Positions 1 to 12,733 of a DNA stretch of 64,000 nucleotides are shown in pieces. How positions within the stretch are numbered: the stretch's first letter is position 1; every line of letters begins with the position of its first letter. The stretch is from Gordius sp. MW1 (lineage: Eukaryota; Nematomorpha; Gordioida; Gordea; Gordiidae). The notes under the pieces are model-generated. The model did not search any database. It was not told where the DNA came from and worked only from the letters and a program-made list of their open reading frames with translations. The translations under genes and the position numbers were made by a program. Location of the stretch: assembly GCA_964036665.1 (NCBI GenBank), contig OZ038532.1, forward strand, positions 13,534,537 to 13,598,536, given 5' to 3'.

Positions 1-56
1 AATCGAGGATAATAGGATTCTCAAATGGGCTTACTTTTATATATTTTTTCATGCTC

Positions 57-119
57 TTTCACATAGAATCGAAAAAAATAAATATTTTTACCTCAAAATT
101 TTTCACATATTTTTCTTTT
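57..119. repeat. Internal 9-bp direct repeat TTTCACATA, 54 bp apart
   Basis: TTTCACATA occurs at 57-65 and 111-119 of monomer 1, each followed by an A/T-rich run, and the pair recurs in most monomers. The segment between them is nearly all A/T (AAAAAAATAAATATTTTTACC and similar). The pair may be a remnant of how the monomer first arose, but the flanks are not convincingly duplicated. Confidence 0.5.
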
Positions 120-218
120 AACCTATGCATCCGATGAAAGTTGTCGTTTTCAGACGTGGTTTCGATGATAAAAAGTAAAAATTTATCAGAATCAGAAAAA
201 TGTTACTTTAAAATCATG

Positions 219-279
219 ATCGCATAATGCATTTTTGAAAAATTAAGCACTCACGTTGCGATACAACAAACTAATCGCA
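219..279. other. Three ATCGCA hexamers per monomer, strands alternating
   Basis: In monomer 1 the hexamer ATCGCA is at 219-224 (plus), its reverse complement TGCGAT at 257-262, and ATCGCA again at 274-279 (plus). The last two lie inside the 8-bp inverted repeat; the first overlaps the palindrome ATCATGAT at 213-220. The same trio recurs in most monomers. The clustering may be chance or may reflect an extended binding region. Confidence 0.6.
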
Positions 280-281
280 AC
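255..281. other. Perfect 8-bp inverted repeat with 11-bp spacer (first of about 180 copies)
   Basis: GTTGCGAT at 255-262 and ATCGCAAC at 274-281 are exact reverse complements separated by ACAACAAACTA. The element sits at the same place, about 255-281 bases into each monomer, and both arms are intact in the great majority of copies. Exceptions seen include GCGTTAC (monomers at 690, 1722, 3443 and 11022), GCAATAC (5509, 7577, 13761, 18575 and 21674), GTTGAGATAC (20639, 23739) and 4-bp deletions in the right arm (19953, 23053). Dyads of this kind can be sites for dimeric DNA-binding proteins or form small hairpins in transcripts; no protein is identified here. Confidence 0.85.
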
Positions 282-470
282 AATAAAACCTTGTCTTTTG
301 TCAAAATGATATTTCTCGCAGCTTAAAACCTCTTTTTGGAAGTCAATTGAGGATAATAGGATTCTCAAATTGGCTTACATTTATATATTTTTTTATGCTC
401 TTTCACATAGAATCGAAAAAAATAAATATTTTTACCTCATAAAGTTTCACATATTTTTCTTTGAACCGTA

Positions 471-483
471 TTCATCCGATGAA
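471..483. other. Quasi-palindrome TTCATC-C-GATGAA in class II monomers
   Basis: At 471-483 the sequence TTCATCCGATGAA has perfect 6-bp arms around a single central C. It recurs in every class II-type monomer with TTCATCCGATGAA. Class I monomers have TGCATCCGATGAA, which breaks one arm position but creates the palindrome ATGCAT. It is a minor structural feature with no known role. Confidence 0.6.
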
Positions 484-3400
484 AGATGTCGTTTTCAGAC
501 GTGGTTTCTATGATCCCAAGTAAAAATTTATCAGAATCAGAAAACTATTACTTTAAAATCATGATCGCATAGAGCCATTTTCAAAAATTAAGCCCTCACG
601 TTGCGATACAACAAACTAATCGCAACAATAAAACGTTGTCTTTTGTCAAAATGATAGTTCTCGCAGCTTAAAACCTCTTTTCGGAAGTCAATCGAGGATA
701 ATAGGATTCTCAAATTGGCTTACTTTTATATATTTTTTCATGCTCTTTCACATAGAATCGAAAAAAATAAATATTTTTACCTCAAAATTTTTCACATATT
801 TTTCTTTGAACCGTATTCATCCGATGAAAGTTGTCGTTTTCAGACGTGGTTTCTATGATCCCAAGTAAAAATTTATCAGAATCAGAGAAATGTTACTTTG
901 AAATCATGATCGCATAGTGCATTTTTGAAAAATTAAACACTCACGTTGCGTTACAACAAACTAATCGCAACAATAAAACGTTGTCTTTTGTCAAAATGAT
1001 AGGTCTCGCAGCTTAAAACCCCTTTTCGGAAGTCAATCGAGGATAATAGGATTCTCAAATTGGCTTACTTTTATATATTTTTTCATGCTCTTTCACATAT
1101 AATCGAAAAAAATAAATATTTTTACCTCAAAATTTTTCACATATTTTTCTTTCAACCTATGCATCCGGTGAAAGTTGTCGTTTTCAGACGTGGTTTCGAT
1201 GATAAAAAGTAAAAATTTATCAGAATCAGAGAAATGTTACTTTAAAATCATGATCGCATAGTGCATTTTTGAAAAATTAAGCACTCACGTTGCGATACAA
1301 CAAACTAATCGCAACAATAAAACGTTGTCTTTTGTCAAAATGATTGTTCTCGCAGCTTAAAACCTCTTTTCGGAAGTCAATCGAGGATAATAGGATTCTC
1401 AAATTGGCTTACTTTTATATATTTTTTCATGCTCTTTCACATAGAATCGAAAAATAAATATTTTTACCTCAAAATTTTTTACATATTTTTCTTTCAACCG
1501 TATGCATCCGATGAAAGTTGTCGTTTTCAGACGTGGTTTCGATGATAAAAAGTAAAAATTTATCAGAATCAGAAAACTATTACTTTAAAATCATGATCGC
1601 ATAGTGCATTTTTGAAAAATTAAGCACTCAAGTTGCGATACAACAAACTAATCGCAACAATAAAATGTTGTCTTTTGTCAAAATGATAGTTCTCGCAGCT
1701 TAAAACCTCTTTTCGGAAGTCAATCGAGGATAATAGGATTCTCAAATTGGCTTACTTTTATATATTTTTTCATGCTCTTTCACATAGAATCGAAAAAAAT
1801 AAATATTTTTACCTCAAAATTTTTCACATATTTTTCTTTTAACCTATGCATCCGATGAAAGTTGTCGTTTTCAGACGTGGTTTCTATGATCCCAAGTAAA
1901 AATTTATCAGAATCAGAGAAATGTTACTTTGAAATCATGATCGCATAGTGCATTTTTGAAAAATTAAACACTCACGTTGCGTTACAACAAACTAATCGCA
2001 ACAATAAAACGTTGTCTTTTGTCAAAATGATAGGTCTCGCAGCTTAAAACCTCTTTTCGGAAGTCAATCGAGGATAATAGGATTCTCAAATTGGCTTACT
2101 TTTATATATTTTTTCATGCTCTTTCACATAGAATCGAAAAATAAATATTTTTACCTCAAAATTTTTTACATATTTTTCTTTCAACCGTATGCATCCGATG
2201 AAAGTTGTCGTTTTCAGACGTGGTTTCGATGATAAAAAGTAAAAATTTATCAGAATCAGAAAACTCTTACTTTGAAATCATGATCGCATAGTGCATTTTT
2301 GAAAAATTAAGCACTCACGTTGCGATACAACAAACTAATCGCAACAATAAAACGTTGTCTTTTGTCAAAATGATAGTTCTCGCAGCTTAAAACCTCTTTT
2401 CGGAAGTCAATCGAGGATAATAGGATTCTCAAATTGGCTTACTTTTATATATTTTTTCATGCTCTTTCACATAGAATCGAAAAAAATAAATATTTTACCT
2501 CAAAATTTTCACATATTTTTCTTTCAAACGTATGCATCCGATGAAAGTTGTCGTTTTCAGACGTGGTTTCGATGATAAAAAGTAAAAATTTATCAGAATC
2601 AGAATACTATTACTTTAAAATCATGATCGCATAGTGCATTTTTCAAAAATTAAGCACTCACGTTGCGATACAACAAACTAATCGCAACAATAAAACGTTG
2701 TCTTTTGTCAAAATGATAGTTCTCGCAGCTTAAAACCTCTTTTCGGAAGTCAATCGAGGATAATAGGATTCTCAAATTGGCTTACTTTTATATATTTTTT
2801 CATGCTCTTTCACATAGAATCGAAAAAAATAAATATTTTTACCTCAAAATTTTTCACATATTTTGTCTTTCAAACGTATGCATCCGATGAAAGTTGTCGT
2901 TTTCAGACGTGGTTTCGATGATAAAAAGTTTAAATTTATCAGAATCAGAAAACTATTACTTTAAAATCATGATCGCATAGTGCATTTTTGAAAAATTAAG
3001 CACTCACGTTGCGATACAACAAACTAATCGCAACGATAAAACGTTGTCTTTTGTCAAAATCATAGTTCTCGCAGCTTAAAACCTCTTTTCGGAAGTCAAT
3101 CGAGGATAATAGGATTCTCAAATTGGCTTACTTTTATATATTTTTTCATGCTCTTTCACATAGAATCGAAAAAAATAAATATTTTTACCTCAAAATTTTT
3201 CACATATTTTTCTTTGAAGCGTATTCATCCGATGAAAGATGTCGTTTTCAGGCGTGGTTTCTATGATCCCAAGTAAAAATTTATCAGAATCTGAAAACTA
3301 TTACTTTGAAATCATTATCGCATAGAGCCATTTTCAAAAATTAAGCACTCACGTTGCGATACAACAAACTAATCGCAACAATAAAACGTTGTCTTTTGTT

Positions 3401-4821
3401 AAAATGATCGTTCTCGCAGCTTAAAACCTCTTTTCGGAAGTCAATCGAGGATAATAGGATTCTCAAATTGGCTTACTTTTATATATTATTTCATGCTCTT
3501 TCACATAGAATCGAAAAAAATAAATATTTTTACCTCAAAATTTTTCACATATTTTTCTTTGAACCGTATTCATCCGATGAAAGTTGTCGTTTTCAGACGT
3601 GGTTTCTATGATCACAAGTAAAAATTTATCAGAATCAGAGAAATGTCACTTTGAAATCATGATCGCATAGTGCATTTTTGAAAAATTAAACACTCACGTT
3701 GCGTTACAACAAACTAATCGCAACAATAAAACGTTGTCTTTTGTCAAAATGATAGTTCTCGCAGCTTAAAACCCCTTTTCGGAAGTCAATCGAGGATAAT
3801 AGGATTCTCAAATTGGCTTACTTTTATATATTTTTTCATGCTCTTTCACATATAATCGAAAAAAATAAATATTTTTACCTCAAAATTTTTCACATATTTT
3901 TCTTTCAACCTATGCATCCGGTGAAAGTTGTCGTTTTCAGACGTGGTTTCGATGATAAAAAGTAAAAATTTATCAGAATCAGAAAACTATTACTTTAAAA
4001 TCATGATCGCATAGTGCATTTTTGAAAAATTAAGCCCTCACGTTGCGATACAACAAACTAATCGCAACAATAAAACGTTGTCTTTTGTCAAAATGATAGT
4101 TCTCGCAGCTTAAAACCTCTTTTCGGAAGTCAATCGAGGATAATAGGATTCTCAAATTGGCTTACTTTTATATATTTTTTCATGCTCTTTCACATAGAAT
4201 CGAAAAAAATAAATATTTTTACCTCAAAATTTTTTACATATTTTTCTTTCAACCGTATGCATCCGATGAAAGTTGTCGTTTTCAGACGTGGTTTCGATGA
4301 TAAAAAGTAAAAATTTATCAGAATCAGAAAACTATTACTTTGAAATCATGATCGCATAGAGCCATTTTCAAAAATTAAGCACTCACGTTGCGATACAACA
4401 AACTAATCGCAACAATAAAACGTTGTCTTTTGTTAAAATGATCGTTCTCGCAGCTTAAAACCTCTTTTCGGAAGTCAATCGAGGATAATAGGATTCTCAA
4501 ATTGGCTTACTTTTATATATTTTTTCATGCTCTTTCACATAGAATCGAAAAAAATAAATATTTTTATCTCAAAATTTTTTACATATTTTTCTTTGAACCG
4601 TATTCATCCGATGAAAGTTGTCGTTTTCAGACGTGGTTTCTATGATCCCAAGTAAAAATTTATCAGAATCAGAAAAATATTACTTTGAAATCATGATCGC
4701 ATAGTGCATTTTTGAAAAATTAAGCACTCACGTTGCGATACAACAAACTAATCGCAACAATAAAACGTTGTCTTTTGTCAAAATGATAGTTCTCGCAGCT
4801 TAAAACCTCTTTTCGGAAGTC

Positions 4822-7800
4822 AATCGAGGATAATAGGATTCTCAAATTGGCTTACTTTTATATATTTTTTCATGCTCTTTCACATAGAATCGAAAAAAAT
4901 AAATATTTTACCTCAAAATTTTCACATATTTTTCTTTCAAACGTATGCATCCGATGAAAGTTGTCGTTTTCAGACGTGGTTTCGATGATAAAAAGTAAAA
5001 ATTTATCAGAATCAGAATACTATTACTTTAAAATCATGATCGCATAGTGCATTTTTCAAAAATTAAGCACTCACGTTGCGATACAACAAACTAATCGCAA
5101 CAATAAAACGTTGTCTTTTGTCAAAATGATAGTTCTCGCAGCTTAAAACCTCTTTTCGGAAGTCAATCAAGAATAATAGGATTCTCAAATTGGCTTACTT
5201 TTATATATTTTTTCATGCTCTTTCACATAGAATCTAAAAAAATAAATAATTTTACTTCAAAATTTTTCACATATTTTTCTTTCAAACGTATGCATCCGAT
5301 GAAAGTTGTCGTTTTCAGACGTGGTTTCGATGATAAAAGTAAAAATTTATCAGAATCAGTGAAATGTTACTTTAAAATCATGATCGCATGGTGCATTTTT
5401 GAAAAATTAAGCACTCACGTTGCGATACAACAAACTAATCGCAACAATAAAACGTTGTCTTTTGTCAAAATGATAGTTCTCGCAGCTTAAAACCTCTTTT
5501 GGGAAGTCAATCAAGGATAATAGGATTCTCAAATTGGCTTACTTTTATATATTTTTTCATGCTCTTTCACATAGAATCGAAAAAAATAAATATTTTTACC
5601 TCAAAAATTTTCACATATTTTTCTTTCACACGTATGCATCCGATGAAAGTTGTCGTTTTCAGACGTGGTTTCGATGATAAAAAGTAAAAATTTATCAGAA
5701 TCAGAACACTATAACTTTAAAATCATGATCGCATAGTGCATTTTTTGAAAAATTAAGCACTCACGTTGCAATACAACAAACTAATCGCAACAATAAAACG
5801 TTGTCTTTTGTCAAAATGATAGTTCTCGCAGATTAAAACCCCTTTTCGGAAGTCAATCGAGGATAATAGGATTCTCAAATTGGCTTACTTTTATATATTT
5901 TTTCATGCTCTTTCACATAGAATCGAAAAAAATAAATATTTTTACCTCAAAATTTTTTACATATTTTTCTTTCAACCGTGTGCATCCGATGAAAGTTGTC
6001 GTTTTCAGACGTGGTTTCGATGATAAAAAGTAAAAATTTATCAGAATCAGAAAACTATTACTTTGAAATCATGATCGCATAGAGCCATTTTCAAAAATTA
6101 AGCACTCACGTTGCGATACAACAAACTAATCGCAACAATAAAACGTTGTCTTTTGTTAAAATGATCGTTCTCGCAGCTTAAAACCTCTTTTCGGAAGTCA
6201 ATCGAGGATAATAGGATTCTCAAATTGGCTTACTTTTATATATTTTTTCATGCTCTTTCACATAGAATCGAAAAAAATAAATATTTTTACCTCAAAATTT
6301 TCACATATTTTTCTTCCAAACGTATGCATCCGATGAAAGTTGTCGTTTTCAGACGTGGTTTCGATGATAAAAAGTAAAAATTTATCAGAATCAGAATACT
6401 ATTACTTTAAAATCATGATCGCATAGTGCATTTTTCAAAAATTAAGCACTCACGTTGCGATACAACAAACTAATCGCAACAATAAAACGTTGTCTTTTGT
6501 CAAAATGATAGTTCTCGCAGCTTAAAACCTCTTTTCGGAAGTCATTCAAGAATAATAGGATTCTCAAATTGGCTTACTTTTATATATTTTTTCATGCTCT
6601 TTCACATAGAATCGAAAAAAATAAATATTTTTATCTCAAAATTTTTTTACATATTTTTCTTTGAACCGTATTCATCCGATGAAAGTTGTCGTTTTCAGAC
6701 GTGGTTTCTATGATCCCAAGTAAAAATTTATCAGAATCAGAAAAATATTACTTTGAAATCATGATCGCATAGTGCATTTTTGAAAAATTAAGCACTCACG
6801 TTGCGATACAACAAACTAATCGCAACAATAAAACGTTGTCTTTTGTCAAAATGATAGTTCTCGCAGCTTAAAACCTCTTTTCGGAAGTCAATCGAGGATA
6901 ATAGGATTCTCAAATTGGCTTACTTTTATATATTTTTTCATGCTCTTTCACATAGAATCGAAAAAAATAAATATTTTACCTCAAAATTTTCACATATTTT
7001 TCTTTCAAACGTATGCATCCGATGAAAGTTGTCGTTTTCAGACGTGGTTTCGATGATAAAAAGTAAAAATTTATCAGAATCAGAATACTATTACTTTAAA
7101 ATCATGATCGCATAGTGCATTTTTCAAAAATTAAGCACTCACGTTGCGATACAACAAACTAATCGCAACAATAAAACGTTGTCTTTTGTCAAAATGATAG
7201 TTCTCGCAGCTTAAAACCTCTTTTCGGAAGTCAATCAAGAATAATAGGATTCTCAAATTGGCTTACTTTTATATATTTTTTCATGCTCTTTCACATAGAA
7301 TCGAAAAAAATAAATAATTTTACTTCAAAATTTTTCACATATTTTTCTTTCAAACGTATGCATCCGATGAAAGTTGTCGTTTTCAGACGTGGTTTCGATG
7401 ATAAAAGTAAAAATTTATCAGAATCAGTGAAATGTTACTTTAAAATCATGATCGCATGGTGCATTTTTGAAAAATTAAGCACTCACGTTGCGATACAACA
7501 AACTAATCGCAACAATAAAACGTTGTCTTTTGTCAAAATGATAGTTCTCGCAGCTTAAAACCTCTTTTGGGAAGTCAATCAAGGATAATAGGATTCTCAA
7601 ATTGGCTTACTTTTATATATTTTTTCATGCTCTTTCACATAGAATCGAAAAAAATAAATATTTTTACCTCAAAAATTTTCACATATTTTTCTTTCACACG
7701 TATGCATCCGATGAAATTGTCGTTTTCAGACGTGGTTTCGATGATAAAAAGTAAATATTTATCAGAATCAGAACACTATAACTTTAAAATCATGATCGCA

Positions 7801-8955
7801 TAGTGCATTTTTGAAAAATTAAGCACTCACGTTGCAATACAACAAACTAATCGCAACAATAAAACGTTGTCTTTTGTCAAAATGATAGTTCTCGCAGCTT
7901 AAAACCTCTTTTCGGAAGTCAATCGAGGATAATAGGATTCTCAAATTGGCTTACTTTTATATATTTTTTCATGCTCTTTCACATAGAATCGAAAAAAATA
8001 AATATTTTTACCTCAAAATTTTTCACATATTTTGTCTTTCAAACGTATGCATCCGATGAAAGTTGTCGTTTTCAGACGTGGTTTCGATGATAAAAAGTTT
8101 AAATTTATCAGAATCAGAAAACTATTACTTTAAAATCATGATCGCATAGTGCATTTTTGAAAAATTAAGCACTCAAGTTGCGATACAACAAACTAATCGC
8201 AACGATAAAACGTTGTCTTTTGTCAAAATCATAGTTCTCGCAGCTTAAAACCTCTTTTCGGAAGTCAATCGAGGATAATAGGATTCTCAAATTGGCTTAC
8301 TTTTATATATTTTTTCATGCTCTTTCACATAGAATCGAAAAAAATAAATATTTTTACCTCAAAATTTTTCACATATTTTTCTTTGAAGCGTATTCATCCG
8401 ATGAAAGATGTCGTTTTCAGGCGTGGTTTCTATGATCCCAAGTAAAAATTTATCAGAATCTGAAAACTATTACTTTGAAATCATTATCGCATAGAGCCAT
8501 TTTCAAAAATTAAGCACTCACGTTGCGATACAACAAACTAATCGCAACAATAAAACGTTGTCTTTTGTTAAAATGATCGTTCTCGCAGCTTAAAACCTCT
8601 TTTCGGAAGTCAATCGAGGATAATAGGATTCTCAAATTGGCTTACTTTTATATATTTTTTCATGCTCTTTCACATAGAATCGAAAAAAATAAATATTTTT
8701 ATCTCAAAATTTTTCACATATTTTTCTTTCAAACGTATGCATCCGATGAAAGTTGTCGTTTTCAGACGTGGTTTTGATGATAAAAGTAAAAATTTATCAG
8801 AATCAGAGAAATGTTACTTTAAAATCATGATCGCATAGTGCATTTTTGAAAAATTAAGCACTCACGTTGCGATACAACAAACTAATCGCAACAATAAAAC
8901 GTTGTCTTTTGTTAAAATGATCGTTCTCGCAGCTTAAAACCTCTTTTCGGAAGTC
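4822..8955. repeat. Satellite monomers 15-26, with a repeated three-monomer block
   Basis: Monomer starts: 4822, 5165, 5509, 5855, 6200, 6544, 6890, 7233, 7577, 7921, 8267, 8612. The trio at 4822-5165-5509 is repeated at 6890-7233-7577, offset 2,068 bp. It is marked by the 343-bp class I subtype, then CAATCAAGAATAATAGG with TAAATAATTTTACTTC and ATCGCATGG, then CAATCAAGGATAATAGG. The same trio markers recur at 12391 and 17198. Monomers 7921 and 8267 match 2752 and 3098 (offset 5,169 bp). Confidence 0.9.
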
Positions 8956-11366
8956 AATCGAGGATAATAGGATTCTCAAATTGGCTTACTTTTATATATT
9001 TTTTCATGCTCTTTCACATAGAATCGAAAAAAATAAATATTTTTATCTCAAAATTTTTCACATATTTTTCTTTCAAACGTATGCATCCGATGAAAGATGT
9101 CGTTTTCAGGCGTGGTTTCTATGATCCCAAGTAAAAATTTATCAGAATCTGAAAACTATTACTTTGAAATCATTATCGCATAGAGCCATTTTCAAAAATT
9201 AAGCACTCACGTTGCGATACAACAAACTAATCGCAACAATAAAACGTTGTCTTTTGTTAAAATGATCGTTCTCGCAGCTTAAAACCTCTTTTCGGAAGTC
9301 AATCGAGGATAATAGGATTCTCAAATTGGCTTACTTTTATATATTTTTTCATGCTCTTTCACATAGAATCGAAAAATAAATATTTTTACCTCAAAATTTT
9401 TTACATATTTTTCTTTCAACCGTATGCATCCGATGAAAGTTGTCGTTTTCAGACGTGGTTTCGATGATAAAAAGTAAAAATTTATCAGAATCAGAAAACT
9501 ATTACTTTAAAATCATGATCGCATAGTGCATTTTTGAAAAATTAAGCACTCAAGTTGCGATACAACAAACTAATCGCAACAATAAAATGTTGTCTTTTGT
9601 CAAAATGATAGTTCTCGCAGCTTAAAACCTCTTTTCGGAAGTCAATCGAGGATAATAGGATTCTCAAATTGGCTTACTTTTATATATTTTTTCATCCTCT
9701 TTCACATAGAATCGAAAAAAATAAATATTTTTACCTCAAAATTTTTCACATATTTTTCTTTTAACCTATGCATCCGATGAAAGTTGTCGTTTTCAGACGT
9801 GGTTTCGATGATAAAAAGTAAAAATTTATCAGAATCAGAGAAATGTTACTTTAAAATCATGATCGCATAATGCATTTTTGAAAAATTAAGCACTCACGTT
9901 GCGATACAACAAACTAATCGCAACAATAAAACCTTGTCTTTTGTCAAAATGATAGTTCTCGCAGCTTAAAACCTCTTTTCGGAAGTCAATCGAGGATAAT
10001 AGGATTCTCAAATTGGCTTACTTTTATATATTTTTTTATGCTCTTTCACATAGAATCGAAAAAAATAAATATTTTTACCTCATAAAGTTTCACATATTTT
10101 TCTTTGAACCGTATTCATCCGATGAAAGATGTCGTTTTCAGACGTGGTTTCTATGATCCCAAGTAAAAATTTATCAGAATCTGAAAACTATTACTTTGAA
10201 ATCATGATCGCATAGAGCCATTTTCAAAAATTAAGCCCTCACGTTGCGATACAACAAACTAATCGCAACAATAAAACGTTGTCTTTTGTCAAAATGATAG
10301 TTCTCGCAGCTTAAAACCTCTTTTCGGAAGTCAATCGAGGATAATAGGATTCTCAAATTGGCTTACTTTTATATATTTTTTCATGCTCTTTCACATAGAA
10401 TCGAAAAAAATAAATATTTTTACCTCAAAATTTTTTACATATTTTTCTTTGAACCGTATTCATCCGATGAAAGATGTCGTTTTCAGACGTGGTTTCTATG
10501 ATCCCAAGTAAAAATTTATCAGAATCTGAAAACTATTACTTTGAAATCATGATCGCATAGAGCCATTTTCAAAAATTAAGCCCTCACGTTGCGATACAAC
10601 AAACTAATCGCAACAATAAAACGTTGTCTTTTGTCAAAATGATAGTTCTCGCAGCTTAAAACCTCTTTTCGGAAGTCAATCGAGGATAATAGGATTCTCA
10701 AATTGGCTTACTTTTATATATTTTTTCATGCTCTTTCACATAGAATCGAAAAAAATAAATATTTTTACCTCAAAATTTTTTACATATTTTCTTTCAACCG
10801 TATGCATCCGATGAAAGTTGTCGTTTTCAGACGTGGTTTCGATGATAAAAAGTAAAAATTTATCAGAATCAGAAAACTATTACTTTAAAATCATGAGCGC
10901 ATAGTGCATTTTTGAAAAATTAAGCACTCACGTTGCGATACAACAAACTAATCGCAACAATAAAACGTTGTCTTTTGTCAAAATGATAGTTCTCGCAGCT
11001 TAAAACCTCTTTTCGGAAGTCAATCGAGGATAATAGGATTCTCAAATTGGCTTACTTTTATATATTTTTTCATGCTCTTTCACATAGAATCGAAAAAAAA
11101 AAATATTTTTGCCTCAAAATTTTTCACATATTTTTCTTTGAACCGTATTCATCCGATGAAAGTTGTCGTTTTCAGACGTGGTTTCTATGATCCCAAGTAA
11201 AAATTTATCAGAATCAGAGAAATGTTACTTTGAAATCATGATCGCATAGTGCATTTTTGAAAAATTAAACACTCACGTTGCGTTACAACAAACTAATCGC
11301 AACAATAAAACGTTGTCTTTTGTCAAAATGATAGTTCTCGCAGCTTAAAACCCCTTTTCGGAAGTC
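8956..11366. repeat. Satellite monomers 27-33, mixed classes
   Basis: Monomer starts: 8956, 9301, 9644, 9988, 10333, 10678, 11022. Monomers 9644 and 9988 reproduce monomers 1 and 345 (shared CATAATGCA, AAAACCTTG and CATAAAGTTTCAC), offset 9,643 bp. Monomer 9301 matches 1379 (AAAAATAAATA, CTCAAGTTGCG, AAAATGTTG). This patchwork indicates old segmental exchange across roughly 10 kb. Confidence 0.9.
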
Positions 11367-11710
11367 AATCGAGGATAATAGGATTCTCAAATTGGCTTAC
11401 TTTTATATATTTTTTCATGCTCTTTCACATATAATCGAAAAAAATAAATATTTTTACCTCAAAATTTTTCACATATTTTTCTTTCAACCTATGCATCCGG
11501 TGAAAGTTGTCGTTTTCAGACGTGGTTTCGATGATAAAAAGTAAAAATTTATCAGAATCAGAAAACTATTACTTTAAAATCATGATCGCATAGTGCATTT
11601 TTGAAAAATTAAGCCCTCACGTTGCGATACAACAAACTAATCGCAACAATAAAACGTTGTCTTTTGTCAAAATGATAGTTCTCGCAGCTTAAAACCTCTT
11701 TTCGGAAGTC

Positions 11711-12045
11711 AATCGAGGATAATAGGATTCTCAAATTGGCTTACTTTTATATATTTTTTCATGCTCTTTCACATAGAATCGAAAAATATAAGTATTTTTA
11801 CCTCAAAATTTTTTCTTTCAACCGTATGCATCCGATGAAAGTTGTCGTTTTCAGACGTGGTTTCGATGATAAAAAGTAAAAATTTATCAGAATCAGAAAA
11901 CTATTACTTTGAAATCATGATCGCATAGAGCCATTTTCAAAAATTAAGCACTCACGTTGCGATACAACAAACTAATCGCAACAATAAAACGTTGTCTTTT
12001 GTTAAAATGATCGTTCTCGCAGCTTAAAACCTCTTTTCGGAAGTC
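11711..12045. repeat. 335-bp monomer with 10-bp deletion
   Basis: CCTCAAAATTTTTTCTTTCAACCG lacks the ACATATTTTT segment normally between the two T-runs, and AAAAATATAAGTATTTT replaces AAAAAAATAAATATTTT. The same two changes are present at 16518-16852, which helps establish the 4.81-kb block duplication. Confidence 0.88.
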
Positions 12046-12733
12046 AATCGAGGATAATAGGATTCTCAAATTGGCTAACTTTCATATATTTTTTCATGCT
12101 CTTTCACATAGAATCGAAAAAAATAAATATTTTAATCTCAAAATTTTTCACATATTTTTCTTTGAACCGTATTCATCCGATGAAAGTTGTCGTTTTCAGA
12201 CGTGGTTTCTATGATCCCAAGTAAAAATTTATCAGAATCAGAAAAATATTACTTTGAAATCATGATCGCATAGTGCATTTTTGAAAAATTAAGCACTCAC
12301 GTTGCGATACAACAAACTAATCGCAACAATAAAACGTTGTCTTTTGTCAAAATGATAGTTCTCGCAGCTTAAAACCTCTTTTCGGAAGTCAATCGAGGAT
12401 AATAGGATTCTCAAATTGGCTTACTTTTATATATTTTTTCATGCTCTTTCACATAGAATCGAAAAAAATAAATATTTTACCTCAAAATTTTCACATATTT
12501 TTCTTTCAAACGTATGCATCCGATGAAAGTTGTCGTTTTCAGACGTGGTTTCGATGATAAAAAGTAAAAATTTATCAGAATCAGAATACTATTACTTTAA
12601 AATCATGATCGCATAGTGCATTTTTCAAAAATTAAGCACTCACGTTGCGATACAACAAACTAATCGCAACAATAAAACGTTGTCTTTTGTCAAAATGATA
12701 GTTCTCGCAGCTTAAAACCTCTTTTCGGAAGTC

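Larger units (their letters stand above)
1..4821. repeat. Satellite monomers 1-14, mixed classes
   Basis: Monomer starts: 1, 345, 690, 1035, 1379, 1722, 2066, 2409, 2752, 3098, 3443, 3788, 4132, 4477. Monomers 1035 and 3788 share TATAATCG and CCTATGCATCCGGTG, a subtype seen again at 11367 and 16174. Monomer 2752 has TTTTGTCTTTC and AAAAAGTTTAAA, matched at 7921. Monomer 345 has CATAAAGTTTCAC, matched at 9988. Monomers 690, 1722 and 3443 have GCGTTAC in place of GCGATAC. No gene or other element is visible. Confidence 0.95.

Noticed and set aside
55-140. Promoter-like TATATATT and A/T boxes
   Set aside because: They occur in every monomer as part of the A/T-rich consensus, with no associated gene, so a promoter call is not supported.
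255-281. Inverted repeat as a rho-independent terminator or tRNA/hairpin RNA gene
   Set aside because: The arms are only 8 bp with an 11-bp loop, no T-run follows (CAATAAAACG follows), and the context is a eukaryotic-type satellite rather than a transcription unit.
1-345. Monomer as an ancient dimer of about 172 bp
   Set aside because: Comparison of the two halves shows only short shared A/T runs and no collinear similarity. The TTTCACATA direct repeat is 54 bp apart, not half a period.
673-694. CENP-B box-like match at TTTTCGGAAGTCAATCG
   Set aside because: Only the TTCG start fits; the required A and the CGGG at the correct positions are missing. I do not call a CENP-B box.
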